DNA of 64,000 bases from Eubacteriaceae bacterium (GCA_910575665.1 CAJTFB010000004.1:62001-126000), one strand, 5' to 3'; counted from the first letter of the stretch, positions 28,938-38,614 are shown. The notes: generated by a model from the letters alone, not told the origin. Program-made: numbers and translations.

Positions 28938-28977
28938 AATATGGACTGCATTATAAGATGAAAGGCTGGTGTTTGAT

Positions 28978-31044
28978 ATGTATACAAATCCTGCTCCATC
29001 AAAAAAACCAAATTATACCATGATGGAAGATTCAGAATATATGAAAGAACAACATCAGGAAATTCTTCTTGGGAGAGAAGAGGGACTGGATGTTTCCCTC
29101 TATTCTAATCCGGAGCTCAACTGGCTTCAGATGGAACAGATCCGGATGGGAATTAAAGATAAGGTTGATGTTTCTGCATATGCTGATCCTTCATACAGTT
29201 ATGAGACCATGAAGCAGATTCGGCTGTCTCATTATTCCTCTAATGATCTTACTAGGTATCTGGAAAGAGGGTTTGTGGATGATGAATTGGAACAGATTCG
29301 ACTTGCGCTGGAAGATGGACTTTCTATTGATACATGGTTGACGGATGATATGTATGTGCAGCAGATCTATGAAATCCGAATTGGCTTGTATGAGGAATTG
29401 GATGTGTCTGTATACGCGAACTCCCAATATAACTGGATGCAGATGAAGGAGATTCGTCTGGGTCTGGAGAAAAAATTAAAGGTTTCGTTGTATACAAACC
29501 CTCTGTTCAGCCACTGGCAGATGAAGGAGATTCGTCTGGGGTTGGAGGCAGGACTGGATGTCACGTCTTACGCGAAGTTGATTTATTCCGGAACGGATAT
29601 GAAGAAAAAACGGGAAAAGCTTTTAAAGGATAAGACAAAGAAACCAGAGTATGATGATAAGCTGGGGATCGATATAAAATCTATGACGAAAAAAGAATTC
29701 AGTATTTTTGTAGAAGATGATGGAACGAAGGCGTTCGCATTTATTCCCTGGTTTCCTGGTAATATGGTCAAAGAAGAAGACATTTATGGAGCTCTGGAAG
29801 AAAGAGGAATTGTGGTCGGGATCAAGGATGAAGCCATCACCGAAATGATCAAGAAAAGAAGAATGAATGAAAAAGTATTGATCGCGGAAGGAACCCCTGC
29901 TGAGACAGGAAAAAATGGCTGGTTTGAATTTTTTGTACGGCTGGATCTACCCCGTATCCCGGCGCCGCTGCCAGACGGAGGGGTGGATTATGTGAATATA
30001 GAAGCCTTTGAGATGGTGGATGAAGGCGAAAAAATTGCTGTATATCATCCTGCCCAGAAAGGAAAGGATGGCCAGAATGTCTTTGGCGAAGTGCTTCATG
30101 CCAACAAAGGACTGGAAAAAAAGCCATTAAAAGGAGTGGGCTTTACCATTGCTCCTGACGGAGTGACCTATGTCTCCAAATTAAGTGGAAAACTGGAATA
30201 CGTAAATGGGCGGATTATTATTTCCAATATGGTTATTGTACGTGAAGATGTAACGGCTGTGACAGGAAAATTAGAGGTTGATGGTTCTGTATATGTGATC
30301 GGAAGTGTTTTTTCTGGTGGTTATATTCAAGCGACAGGAGACATTATCGTTGAGTATAATGTAGAGACGGCCAGACTGATCGCCGGTGGCAACGTAATGA
30401 TCAAACGGGGAAGCTGTTCCAAGCATGACTGTTTTATCGAAGCAGGGGGAGAGGTTTCCGGCAGTTTCTTTGAATCGGCGAATATCGATGCCGGCGGCAA
30501 TGTGAAAGCAAATTACATTATGAACAGCGACATTAATACTATGGGGAAAGCGATCATATCCGGCAGTAAAGGAATGCTTCTTGGCGGAAAGGTCTGTGCG
30601 GTACGAGGGGTGGATACTTACAATCTTGGAAACAGCTCTCATATTAAGACGTACCTGGAAGTGGGAAGAAATGAACTCTATGATAAGCAGCAGGTCAGGT
30701 TTGCACAAAAAAGAGAGCAGATACTGGATGAGTTATCCATGCTGGAAGAAAAATGGCATAGGATTTTGCAGGCTCTTCCTCCGGATAAGGAACAGGCGGT
30801 GGAAATCATCAAAAAACTGAATGCTACGATTGTAGCCAAGGATCATGAATTGGCGGATCTGGATGCGGAGGTATCCAAACTTGCCAATCTGACTGACCAG
30901 GACATGAAAGCAATCTATGTCAGAGGAAATGCTTATGAGGGAAGCATGATCGAGATAAACAAATTCAAGTATATGCTGCCTTCCCATGTGAGCAGAATTA
31001 TTTTTAAATTGAGAAATAACAACGTTGTAATGGTCAAATTTTAA
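28978..31044 (+). CDS. FapA (DUF342) protein with N-terminal helical repeats
   Basis: 688 residues. The first about 210 contain seven imperfect repeats of about 25 residues, consensus QMKEIRLGLE-GLDVS-YAN. The rest is the FapA/DUF342 family: an N-terminal domain, a parallel beta-helix-like middle (GGNVMIKRG, AGGEVSGSF, AGGNVKANY) and a C-terminal coiled coil. The family is labelled flagellar assembly protein A in databases, but its role is unclear. No flagellar genes are nearby. The start is ATG 28978 (AAAGG 12 bases before) or GTG 28969. The HD-GYP gene follows after 14 bases, so the pair likely works together. Confidence 0.85.
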   Translation: MYTNPAPSKKPNYTMMEDSEYMKEQHQEILLGREEGLDVSLYSNPELNWLQMEQIRMGIKDKVDVSAYADPSYSYETMKQIRLSHYSSNDLTRYLERGFVDDELEQIRLALEDGLSIDTWLTDDMYVQQIYEIRIGLYEELDVSVYANSQYNWMQMKEIRLGLEKKLKVSLYTNPLFSHWQMKEIRLGLEAGLDVTSYAKLIYSGTDMKKKREKLLKDKTKKPEYDDKLGIDIKSMTKKEFSIFVEDDGTKAFAFIPWFPGNMVKEEDIYGALEERGIVVGIKDEAITEMIKKRRMNEKVLIAEGTPAETGKNGWFEFFVRLDLPRIPAPLPDGGVDYVNIEAFEMVDEGEKIAVYHPAQKGKDGQNVFGEVLHANKGLEKKPLKGVGFTIAPDGVTYVSKLSGKLEYVNGRIIISNMVIVREDVTAVTGKLEVDGSVYVIGSVFSGGYIQATGDIIVEYNVETARLIAGGNVMIKRGSCSKHDCFIEAGGEVSGSFFESANIDAGGNVKANYIMNSDINTMGKAIISGSKGMLLGGKVCAVRGVDTYNLGNSSHIKTYLEVGRNELYDKQQVRFAQKREQILDELSMLEEKWHRILQALPPDKEQAVEIIKKLNATIVAKDHELADLDAEVSKLANLTDQDMKAIYVRGNAYEGSMIEINKFKYMLPSHVSRIIFKLRNNNVVMVKF

Positions 31045-31058
31045 ATTTTTAAGAAAGT

Positions 31059-32168
31059 ATGGGTAGAAATATGACACGTGATACAATTTTAATTCTTGAG
31101 GATGACGAGGTCAGCCGTACAAAACTGGTAGAAATGTTCCAGAATGAATATAAGATTCTGGAAGTCTCGAATGAAAAGGATGGAATTGAAGCATTAAAAA
31201 ATCATGCTTCATCGCTTGCTCTCGTTCTGGTAAATCTTATGATACCGGGGAGAGACAATTTTCAAGTGCTGGAGCGGCTGAGTGAAAGGAAATTTCCGAA
31301 TCGGATTCCTTTTATTATGATTACCAGTGAAGAAACGGCAGAATATGAGAAAAAAGCCTATGAATATGGTATCATAGGTTATATTAAAAAGCCGATTCAT
31401 CCTGAGATCGTGAAACAGCTGGTGGATAATGTGATTCAGGTATTCCAGTATAAAACGAAGCTTGAGGTTACAGTGAGAAATCAGACAGAAAAGCTGAAAA
31501 AACAAAATGCCATGCTGAAGGTGATGGCAGACAGGCAAAAGCATATGAATGAGGTTCTGATTGATTCCTTAAGCAATATTGTGGAGTTCAGAAATCTGGA
31601 ATCAGAACAGCATATAAAAAGGATCCGTCAGTTTTCTATCTGCCTGGGAACCAGTGTGATGAAGCTGTATCCGGAATATGGGCTTACAGAAGAAAAAATA
31701 GATCTGATCGGGTGGGCATCTTCGCTGCATGATATCGGAAAAATTGTTATTCCGGATCATATTATATTAAAGCCTGGTAAATTAAACGAGGATGAGTATG
31801 AGATCATCAAATCCCACACAACGAAGGGTGCGGAGATTATAGAAAAAGTAATTCACTTGGATAGCGAAGCATTTTGTGATTATGCCTACGATATAGCCAG
31901 ACACCATCATGAAAAATACGATGGAAATGGTTATCCAGACGGCCTGAAGGGAGAGGAGATCAGCATCGCGGCACAGATCGTATCCCTCGTGGATGTATAT
32001 GACGCCCTCAGCTCCAGAAGAGTGTACAAAGCGGCCTATAAGACAGACAAGGTGTACCAGATGATTATGAATGGACAAAGCGGTACTTTTTCTTCTAAGC
32101 TTTTAAAAGCTTTTACAGAAGTAAGAAAGCAGTTTGAAGTGATCGTTAAGAAATATTGTGATGATTAA
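31059..32168 (+). CDS. Receiver-HD-GYP protein with a degenerate receiver
   Basis: 369 residues. The N-terminal response-regulator domain keeps the acidic pocket (LEDDE, residues 13-17), the conserved Thr (MITSEE) and Lys (YIKKP), but the phospho-acceptor Asp is Asn59 in VLVNLMIPG. A coiled linker leads to an HD-GYP domain with HDIGK (about 225) and HHEKYDGNGYP (about 289), so c-di-GMP phosphodiesterase activity is likely. The receiver probably works without phosphorylation, perhaps through binding. ATG 31059 is taken; 31071 is also possible. It lies 14 bases after fapA. Confidence 0.88.
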   Translation: MGRNMTRDTILILEDDEVSRTKLVEMFQNEYKILEVSNEKDGIEALKNHASSLALVLVNLMIPGRDNFQVLERLSERKFPNRIPFIMITSEETAEYEKKAYEYGIIGYIKKPIHPEIVKQLVDNVIQVFQYKTKLEVTVRNQTEKLKKQNAMLKVMADRQKHMNEVLIDSLSNIVEFRNLESEQHIKRIRQFSICLGTSVMKLYPEYGLTEEKIDLIGWASSLHDIGKIVIPDHIILKPGKLNEDEYEIIKSHTTKGAEIIEKVIHLDSEAFCDYAYDIARHHHEKYDGNGYPDGLKGEEISIAAQIVSLVDVYDALSSRRVYKAAYKTDKVYQMIMNGQSGTFSSKLLKAFTEVRKQFEVIVKKYCDD

Positions 32169-32178
32169 AAAGCGAAGA

Positions 32179-32213
32179 AATCTCCCCAGTCAACCGATGG
32201 TGCTGGGGAGATT
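32179..32213 (+). terminator. Hairpin after the HD-GYP gene
   Basis: An 11-bp stem AATCTCCCCAG (32179-32189) with CTGGGGAGATT (32203-32213). The T-tail is poor, so termination may be partial. Confidence 0.6.
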
Positions 32214-32290
32214 CATATGTGCGATCTAGTTTTGGTATATTTTACAATAGGAAAAAAATAAATAAAATAAAACGTATGTGAGGAGTTTCC

Positions 32291-33943
32291 ATGATAGAAG
32301 GACAGCAGGTGCCAGTATTTATAATCGGACATAAAAATCCAGACACAGATTCTATTTGTTCCGCCATCGCTTATGAGAATTTAAAGAATACGCTCTTTGG
32401 TGGCGGTTATGTGGCGGGAAGGGCAGGGCAGATCAACCAGGAGACGCAGTATGTTCTGAAATTTTTTCAGACACCGGCGCCTCTTTATATCGAAGATGTC
32501 ATGACGGAGGTGCGGGATATCGAGATCCGCAAAACGAAGGGAGTATCTGGGGATATTTCTTTGAAAAAGGCGTGGAATATGATGCGGGAGCTGGATGTAG
32601 TCACGCTGCCCATCACATCTGATACAGGAAAGCTTTCCGGGCTGATTACCATCGGAGATATCGCCACGGCCTATATGGATGTGTACGACAACAGTATTCT
32701 TTCCACTGCAAAGACTTCTTATAAGAATATACTTGAGACATTAGAAGCGGAAATGATTGTGGGGGATCAGGAGGCGGTATTCAATAGAGGGGAAGTGGTC
32801 ATCGCGGCGGCAAATCCAGATGTGATGGAGGAGTATATTCATCAGGGAGATATGGTGATCCTTGGCAACCGCTACGAATCCCAGCTCTGTGCCATTGAGA
32901 TGGAGGCAGCCTGTATCGTCGTGTGCATGGAGGCGAAGGTGTCTCAGACCATCCGAAAGCTGGCGGAGGAGCGAGGGTGCAGCATTATCGTTACACCGTA
33001 TGATACTTTTACAGCGGCACGGATGATCAACCAGAGTATGCCCATCGAGTATTTTATGAAGCGCAACCATCTAACTACCTTTCACCTGTCTGATAAGACA
33101 GAGGATATCAAGGAAGTAATGGGGAAACTGCGCCACCGCGACTTTCCGATATTGGATGTTAGAGACCATTATGTGGGAATGATCTCTAGACGAAACTTGA
33201 TCAATCTTCGCAAGAAACAGCTCATTTTAGTTGATCACAACGAGAGTTCCCAGACTGTGGATGGCATCGAGAACGCCCACATTCTGGAAATTATTGATCA
33301 TCACCGCATCGGTACGCTGGAGACGCTGGAACCGGTTCTGTTCCGCAATCAGCCGCTGGGCTGCACAGCTACCATCATCTATCAGATGTACCAGGAAAAT
33401 AAAGTGGAGATTCCACGAAATATCGCCGGGCTTCTGATGGCAGCCATTATTTCCGACACCTTAATGTTCCGATCTCCGACCTGTACGGCGGTGGATCAGG
33501 ATGCCGCCGAGGAATTGTCAAAGATATGCGGTGTGGAGATCGAAGAATTTGCGGTAGACATGTTTGGGGCGGGCAGCGATCTCAGCTCCCGAGAGCCAAA
33601 GGACATTTTTGAGCAGGATCTCAAGCGCTTTGAGGTAGGTGATACGCAGTTTGCGGTGAGCCAGATCAATTCCATGAACAGCATAGAGCTGCAGGAGATC
33701 AGGGAAAAGATCCTTCCCTATCTGGAGGAGATTTTCCCATCCCTGGGCGTCAACATGGCATTTGTGATGCTGACCAATATTGTAAAAGAAAGTACGGAAC
33801 TTCTCTGTTTTGGTGAGAAGGCAGAAGAGGTGGTTAGGGATTCTTTCCGGCTCCATGGCGATATGGAAAGAGTGATACTAAAAGGACTGGTTTCCCGAAA
33901 GAAACAGCTGATTCCAAGTCTGGTATCTATTTTGCAACAGTGA
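32291..33943 (+). CDS. ppaC: Manganese-dependent inorganic pyrophosphatase with CBS and DRTGG domains
   Basis: Family II pyrophosphatase hydrolysing PPi to phosphate in the cytoplasm. 550 residues against about 310 for the simple form. The DHH active site is split: GHKNPDTDS at the N-terminus, then a regulatory insert of CBS (about 67-125), DRTGG (about 130-240) and CBS (about 245-305), then VDHNESSQ, IDHHRIG and a DHHA2 domain with SRKKQ near the end. CBS-type enzymes are inhibited by AMP and activated by diadenosine polyphosphates. AGGAG precedes ATG 32291. The transglutaminase gene follows after 13 bases. Confidence 0.95.
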   Translation: MIEGQQVPVFIIGHKNPDTDSICSAIAYENLKNTLFGGGYVAGRAGQINQETQYVLKFFQTPAPLYIEDVMTEVRDIEIRKTKGVSGDISLKKAWNMMRELDVVTLPITSDTGKLSGLITIGDIATAYMDVYDNSILSTAKTSYKNILETLEAEMIVGDQEAVFNRGEVVIAAANPDVMEEYIHQGDMVILGNRYESQLCAIEMEAACIVVCMEAKVSQTIRKLAEERGCSIIVTPYDTFTAARMINQSMPIEYFMKRNHLTTFHLSDKTEDIKEVMGKLRHRDFPILDVRDHYVGMISRRNLINLRKKQLILVDHNESSQTVDGIENAHILEIIDHHRIGTLETLEPVLFRNQPLGCTATIIYQMYQENKVEIPRNIAGLLMAAIISDTLMFRSPTCTAVDQDAAEELSKICGVEIEEFAVDMFGAGSDLSSREPKDIFEQDLKRFEVGDTQFAVSQINSMNSIELQEIREKILPYLEEIFPSLGVNMAFVMLTNIVKESTELLCFGEKAEEVVRDSFRLHGDMERVILKGLVSRKKQLIPSLVSILQQ

Positions 33944-33956
33944 AAGGAGTAGGTTT

Positions 33957-35990
33957 ATGATGAAGAAATATTATATGCGCTGTCTGGCCTTTCTGCTGGT
34001 TCTAAGTATGCTGCTGCAGCCGGCAGCCGAGTCTGCCGCAGAAGCGACTGGAGGGGAATGGCAGAAGGGGACGCTAAAACTCATCCAGGATGGACAGCTG
34101 GCTGTCGCTCAGACGGGCGCAGAGAACTCTATGGCTCTGCGCAGGGTGTCAAAAGAGAGCAGGGAAGCCAGAGAGATAATCTATGAGGGCATGCTTGCAG
34201 TAGAGCCGAATATAGATCTGGAAAAATATGAGCTGACAGTGGAAGAATTTAGAACTTTGCTCAGTGATATCATCAATTCTTCACCGGAGCTGTTTTATGT
34301 GGGCAAAAGGTTCAGTTACCAGGTTTCGGCAGACGAGCAGAAATACATTCTGTCGTATATCCCATCCTATCAGTTCGGCGGCGCAGATATATCGAAAACG
34401 CGTATTAAAGAGATGAAATCCACATTTCAGGATAAATCGGAAAAAATCCTTTCCGGGGTGAATCCGGAGTGGAGTGATATGGAAAAGGCATTGTATATTC
34501 ATGACTACCTTGCTTCCCAGTATGAATATGACACGAGAGATCCACAGTCAGCTACGGACCCATGCCGCTACGACGCTTACAGTCTGATTGTGGAGGGACA
34601 GGCGGTGTGCGAGGGGTATGCACTGTCTTATCTGCATTTTATGAAGCAGCTGGGAATCCCATGCAGGACCTTGCCCAGTGATGCCATGAGCCATATGTGG
34701 AATCAGGTTCAGCTGGCGGGAAGATGGTATCATGTGGATGTCACCTGGGATGATCCATTGGAGGATATGCCTGGCAGGGCAGAGCATAAATATTTTCTGA
34801 AAAGTGATTCTGTGTGGAACACGTCTTACATATGGGACGATACATTAAGTGAGCCCTGTGTGGACACGTCGTTAGATTCCTTTTTCTGGGAAAACTCATC
34901 CTCCCCTTTGGTAAGCGATGGAGAAAACTGGTTTTTTGTAAAAAATAAAGGTTCAAATCCGGGTATCTACCGTTGGAATCCAGAGAGGGATCCCTATGCC
35001 GAAACAATGGAAAAGCTTGTAGATCTCAGCTTATACCGTTGGGAAACGGCGACGCCAGGATATTATTTCACCGAAAGATACACGCGGCTTGCTATACATC
35101 AGGGCATATTGTATTTTAACACACCGGATGAGGTGCTGCGTATATCCGCCGCTGCGGAAGGGGCGACCAAAGGAGAACTGGTGCCTGGAATCAAGATGGA
35201 AGGAAATGACAGGCTTTATGGTCTATGGATCCAGGAGAGAGAACTTCAGGTACTGCCGGGAACGGTTTCTGTCAAGGTGATAGATGGAGAGCAGGTGTCG
35301 GTGATCACTGCCCTGAAGCCGGAGACGGTGTGCAGGTTTGAGGCGCCGGAACCTACCTATTCGCCTCAGCCATCGGGGACAGAACCACCTGGCAAGACAG
35401 CCACACCGGTACCAGTGGTTTCCCCAGAAGCAACTGTGTCGCCGGACACAACCATACCCCCAGAGGTAACAGTGTCCCCGGAAGCGACTATGCACCCTGG
35501 GGAAGTAGATGATCCATCTGTAACAGTGTCTCCCTCTGAGACATCATTACCGTCTCCCACCGCTTCTCCTATCCAGACAGGAGCGCCGGTAACAACAGCT
35601 TCTCCATCGGAGACTGTGCCTCCTTCCGGAAACGTGATGCCGTTACCGCCGGTGTCGCAGCAGACAGAAGCCGGAAATGAGACTGTTACGAGAGGACAGG
35701 AAGCAGAGGGTAAGAAGACCATTATATTGTCACAGATTAGGATCTCAGCTGCCAGAGGAAAGAAAAAGATCGTGGTCACTGTGCCCAAAGCATCAAAAGT
35801 AACGGTGGGGCTCAATAAAAAAGTACTATTAAATAAGAAGAAACGTTATAAAAAACTGACATTTTCCTCAAAGCAGACCAAAAAGGGAAAACTTTCTATT
35901 AAAACCTCATCAAAATTAAAAAAGAATATGAAAATTACCGTTACGGTCACGGTATCAGGAAAAAAATATAAAAAAACAAAAAGTATATAA
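33957..35990 (+). CDS. Secreted transglutaminase-like surface protein
   Basis: 677 residues. The signal peptide (about 1-28) is followed by a transglutaminase/protease-like domain with all three catalytic residues: Cys in AVCEGYA (about 220), His in SHMWNQV and Asp in HVDVTWDDP. After a beta-rich region comes a long Pro/Ser/Thr/Val linker (about 465-580) made of loose TVSPE-like repeats, then a Lys-rich Ig-like C-terminal module. The layout suits a wall-spanning protein whose basic end binds the envelope. Substrates are unknown. AAAGGAG precedes ATG 33957; it is probably co-transcribed with ppaC. Confidence 0.82.
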   Translation: MMKKYYMRCLAFLLVLSMLLQPAAESAAEATGGEWQKGTLKLIQDGQLAVAQTGAENSMALRRVSKESREAREIIYEGMLAVEPNIDLEKYELTVEEFRTLLSDIINSSPELFYVGKRFSYQVSADEQKYILSYIPSYQFGGADISKTRIKEMKSTFQDKSEKILSGVNPEWSDMEKALYIHDYLASQYEYDTRDPQSATDPCRYDAYSLIVEGQAVCEGYALSYLHFMKQLGIPCRTLPSDAMSHMWNQVQLAGRWYHVDVTWDDPLEDMPGRAEHKYFLKSDSVWNTSYIWDDTLSEPCVDTSLDSFFWENSSSPLVSDGENWFFVKNKGSNPGIYRWNPERDPYAETMEKLVDLSLYRWETATPGYYFTERYTRLAIHQGILYFNTPDEVLRISAAAEGATKGELVPGIKMEGNDRLYGLWIQERELQVLPGTVSVKVIDGEQVSVITALKPETVCRFEAPEPTYSPQPSGTEPPGKTATPVPVVSPEATVSPDTTIPPEVTVSPEATMHPGEVDDPSVTVSPSETSLPSPTASPIQTGAPVTTASPSETVPPSGNVMPLPPVSQQTEAGNETVTRGQEAEGKKTIILSQIRISAARGKKKIVVTVPKASKVTVGLNKKVLLNKKKRYKKLTFSSKQTKKGKLSIKTSSKLKKNMKITVTVTVSGKKYKKTKSI

Positions 35991-36029
35991 CGACGGATAT
36001 GGTTCGTACAAAGTTTTTTTACAAAATGC

Positions 36030-36058
36030 TTGCAATTGCTGGAAATATAGTGTATAAT
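36030..36058 (+). promoter_or_regulatory. S10 operon promoter
   Basis: TTGCAA (36030-36035), a 17-base spacer and TATAAT (36053-36058), about 315 bases upstream of rpsJ. Confidence 0.8.
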
Positions 36059-36064
36059 AGCCAT

Positions 36065-36374
36065 TGCTGTGACATTGATAGCGAAGAAGCGAGAGGTTGC
36101 CATCATAAATATGATGGGTTTTCCGTGGAGCGAATGTCAAGAGACTGCAGAATACATATTCCAGCAGTCGGTAAACCTGACGGCAAGTCACTGTACGAAC
36201 CATAGTTTCTGTCTGAGAACAGATAAACGTGTGTATCAACTGCCCAATAGGGCGGATTTCCGCTGATGAGGCGGAATTTTGTGTGAACCGGCATGACACA
36301 CACGGATGAGTGTACAGTCACCACTTGTCGTACTAACATTATTTTTCAAGTACGAAAAGGAGGCGGCTTTTTTT
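36065..36374 (+). ncRNA. Structured leader of the S10 ribosomal operon
   Basis: A leader of about 310 bases with several hairpins: CATCAT/ATGATG (36101-36116), GACTGC/GCAGTC (36143-36169), TCTGT/ACAGA (36208-36223), GCCC/GGGC (36242-36253) and TTCCGC/GCGGAA (36258-36276) followed by four Ts. The last stem competes with GCGG/CCGC (36252-36263), which resembles an attenuator switch. Ribosomal-protein feedback at S10 operon leaders is well known in E. coli; which protein would bind here is not visible. Confidence 0.6.
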
Positions 36375-36689
36375 ATGGCAAGTCAACAGACAATGAGAAT
36401 CATTTTAAAAGCATACGATCATCAGTTGATCGATTTCGCAGCTGCAAAGCTGATCGAGACAGTAAAGAAAACAGGAGCAAAGGTAAGCGGTCCGGTACCA
36501 CTTCCTACTAAGAAAGAGGTTATCACGATTCTTCGTGCGGTACACAAGTACAAAGACTCCAGAGAGCAGTTCGAGCAGAGAACTCACAAGAGACTGATCG
36601 ATGTGCTTAAGCCATCACAGAAGACAGTAGATGCATTATCCCGTTTGGAGATGCCTGCTGGGGTTGCAATTGATATTAAAATGAAATAA
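36375..36689 (+). CDS. rpsJ: 30S ribosomal protein S10
   Basis: Small-subunit head protein, also NusE in transcription antitermination. 104 residues with [19 protein letters not shown] and [14 protein letters not shown] 36375 is set by AAAAGGAGG eleven bases before; an in-frame ATG at 36306 lies in the leader. It heads the operon, with a 252-base structured spacer before rplC. Confidence 0.98.
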   Translation: MASQQTMRIILKAYDHQLIDFAAAKLIETVKKTGAKVSGPVPLPTKKEVITILRAVHKYKDSREQFEQRTHKRLIDVLKPSQKTVDALSRLEMPAGVAIDIKMK

Positions 36690-36941
36690 TAGTCTTTGTT
36701 CGCAAAGTTATTCAAAGTAAATTTTGAACATACTGTTCATTATTTTATAAAGAAACCTTACAGGGGGGAAGAGACACAGTCCCCTGGTCCTAAAAGTTTA
36801 CAAGGGTTCTCCGGTTCAGAACACGCGTAACCATCTAGGATGATTGTTTTCCGCTGTCGGGAGGGTTTGGAACCCTAAAGAGCGAAAGCTATAAGAAGGA
36901 TATGAAAGCAATCCGCTGTAGAAATTTAGGAGGTAAATAAA
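36690..36941 (+). promoter_or_regulatory. Structured spacer and possible internal promoter before rplC
   Basis: This gap holds two small hairpins (CTTTG/CAAAG at 36694, TGAACA/TGTTCA at 36725), a possible promoter TTGAAC-16-TATAAA (36724-36751), CAGGGG/CCCCTG (36761-36786), AGGGTT/AACCCT (36862-36876) and AGC-GAAA-GCT with a GNRA loop (36881-36890). The length and folding suggest a second ribosomal-protein leader. Confidence 0.5.
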
Positions 36942-37571
36942 ATGAAGAAAGCTATCGTAGCTACAAAAGTTGGAATGACACAGATTTTCAACGAAGACGG
37001 TGTATTGACACCGGTTACTGTGCTTGAGGCTGGTCCAGTTTTCGTGACTCAGATCAAAAATGTTGAGACAGACGGATACAGTGCAGTACAGGTTGGGTTT
37101 GGCGACATCCGCGAGAAGCTTGTCAACAAGCCAAAACAGGGACACTTTGCAAAAGCAGGCGTAGAGAACAAGAGATTTCTCACAGAGTTTAAGTTTGACA
37201 ATGCAGAGGAGTTTGAATTAGGACAGGAAATTAAAGCAGATATCTTTGAAGCCGGTGACAAGATCGACGTGACAGCGACAAGCAAAGGTAAAGGATTCCA
37301 GGGTGCGATCAAGCGTCATGGCCAGTCCAGAGGACCGATGGGTCACGGCTCCAAATTCCATAGACATGCTGGTTCCAATGGTTCCGCATCGGATCCAAGC
37401 AAAGTATTCAAAGGCAAGAAAATGCCTGGTCAGATGGGTGCTGTAAAAGTTACCATCCAGAACCTCGAAATCGTGAGGGTGGATGTAGAGAACAATCTTC
37501 TTCTGGTTAAAGGAGCAGTGCCGGGACCAAAGAAATCAACCGTTATTATTAAAGAATCCGTAAAGGCATAA
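36942..37571 (+). CDS. rplC: 50S ribosomal protein L3
   Basis: Early-assembling large-subunit protein near the peptidyl transferase centre. 209 residues, with VGMTQIF near the N-terminus and the conserved [14 protein letters not shown] loop that reaches into the active site. AGGAGG precedes ATG 36942. It starts the L3-L4-L23-L2 block after the structured spacer. Confidence 0.98.
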   Translation: MKKAIVATKVGMTQIFNEDGVLTPVTVLEAGPVFVTQIKNVETDGYSAVQVGFGDIREKLVNKPKQGHFAKAGVENKRFLTEFKFDNAEEFELGQEIKADIFEAGDKIDVTATSKGKGFQGAIKRHGQSRGPMGHGSKFHRHAGSNGSASDPSKVFKGKKMPGQMGAVKVTIQNLEIVRVDVENNLLLVKGAVPGPKKSTVIIKESVKA

Positions 37572-37595
37572 CTTTCGGAAAGGAGGACGACACAG

Positions 37596-38216
37596 ATGGC
37601 AAGCGTATCTGTTTACAATATGGAAGGCAAAGAAACAGGAAAAATGGAATTGAATGATTCGATCTTTGCCGCACCGGTAAATGAACATTTGGTTCATAGG
37701 GCAGTTGTATTGCAGCTGGCTAACAAACGTCAGGGAACACAGAAAGCGAAGACTCGCTCTGAGGTTCGCGGCGGAGGAAGAAAACCGTGGAGACAGAAGG
37801 GAACCGGACATGCAAGACAGGGTTCGATCCGTGCTCCACAGTGGAAAGGCGGCGGAGTTGTATTTGCTCCTACACCGAGAGATTATTCATTTAAGATGAA
37901 TAAGAAAGAAAAAGTAATAGCTCTGAAGTCCGCATTATCAACAAAGGTAAGTGAAAACAAGCTGATCGTTGTTGACGGAATGGAACTGGACGCTCCTAAG
38001 ACAAAGACAATGCAGACACTGTTGAATGGTCTTGATATGAAAAAAGCACTGTTTGTAGTTGACGAGGAAGCGAAAAATGTAACACTTTCTGTCCGCAATA
38101 TTCCGACGGCAAGAGGAGTATATGCTAACTCTATCAACGTATACGACATTCTGAAGTATGACAATGTGATACTTACGAAGGATGCTGTGAAAGCAATTGA
38201 GGAGGTGTACGCATAA
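37596..38216 (+). CDS. rplD: 50S ribosomal protein L4
   Basis: Exit-tunnel protein; in E. coli also the S10 operon repressor. 206 residues, with the tunnel-loop sequence [19 protein letters not shown] and [17 protein letters not shown] precedes ATG 37596. It overlaps rplW by one base. It is a candidate ligand for one of the upstream leaders, by analogy only. Confidence 0.98.
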   Translation: MASVSVYNMEGKETGKMELNDSIFAAPVNEHLVHRAVVLQLANKRQGTQKAKTRSEVRGGGRKPWRQKGTGHARQGSIRAPQWKGGGVVFAPTPRDYSFKMNKKEKVIALKSALSTKVSENKLIVVDGMELDAPKTKTMQTLLNGLDMKKALFVVDEEAKNVTLSVRNIPTARGVYANSINVYDILKYDNVILTKDAVKAIEEVYA

Positions 38217-38515
38217 TGGCAGATCTGAAATATTATGACATTATCTCCAAACCGGTTATTACGGAGAAATCCATGGCGGGAATGGAATATAAAAAATATA
38301 CATTTTATGTACACACAGATGCGACAAAAACCCAGATCAAGGATGCTGTTGAGAAAATGTTTGCCGGAACAAAAGTAAAGAAGGTAAACACCATGAACTG
38401 TGAAGGCAAAAAACGCAGACGTGGAATGACAACGGGCAAGACTGCTAAGAGAAAGAAAGCAGTCGTACAGCTGACAGAAGACAGCGCTGACATTGAGATT
38501 TTTGAAGGTCTGTAA
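38216..38515 (+). CDS. rplW: 50S ribosomal protein L23
   Basis: Tunnel-exit protein that docks trigger factor and SRP. 99 residues, with ISKPVITEKSM and the basic loop GKKRRRGMTTGK. The start overlaps the rplD stop by one base (TAATG), so translation is coupled. A spacer with two hairpins follows. Confidence 0.98.
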   Translation: MADLKYYDIISKPVITEKSMAGMEYKKYTFYVHTDATKTQIKDAVEKMFAGTKVKKVNTMNCEGKKRRRGMTTGKTAKRKKAVVQLTEDSADIEIFEGL

Positions 38516-38520
38516 AAATA

Positions 38521-38562
38521 GAACTTCTTACGGAAGTTCATATAGAATTTGCAGGCAAATTC
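38521..38562. repeat. Paired hairpins between rplW and rplB
   Basis: GAACTTC/GAAGTTC (38521-38539) and GAATTTG/CAAATTC (38545-38562), each with a four- or five-base loop. Similar pairs occur before rplC, rplV and rplN. Confidence 0.65.
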
Positions 38563-38614
38563 ATTAAAACTATAGCTTGAAACATTGTAAGTTATTTTGA
38601 AAGGAGTGTAACTC

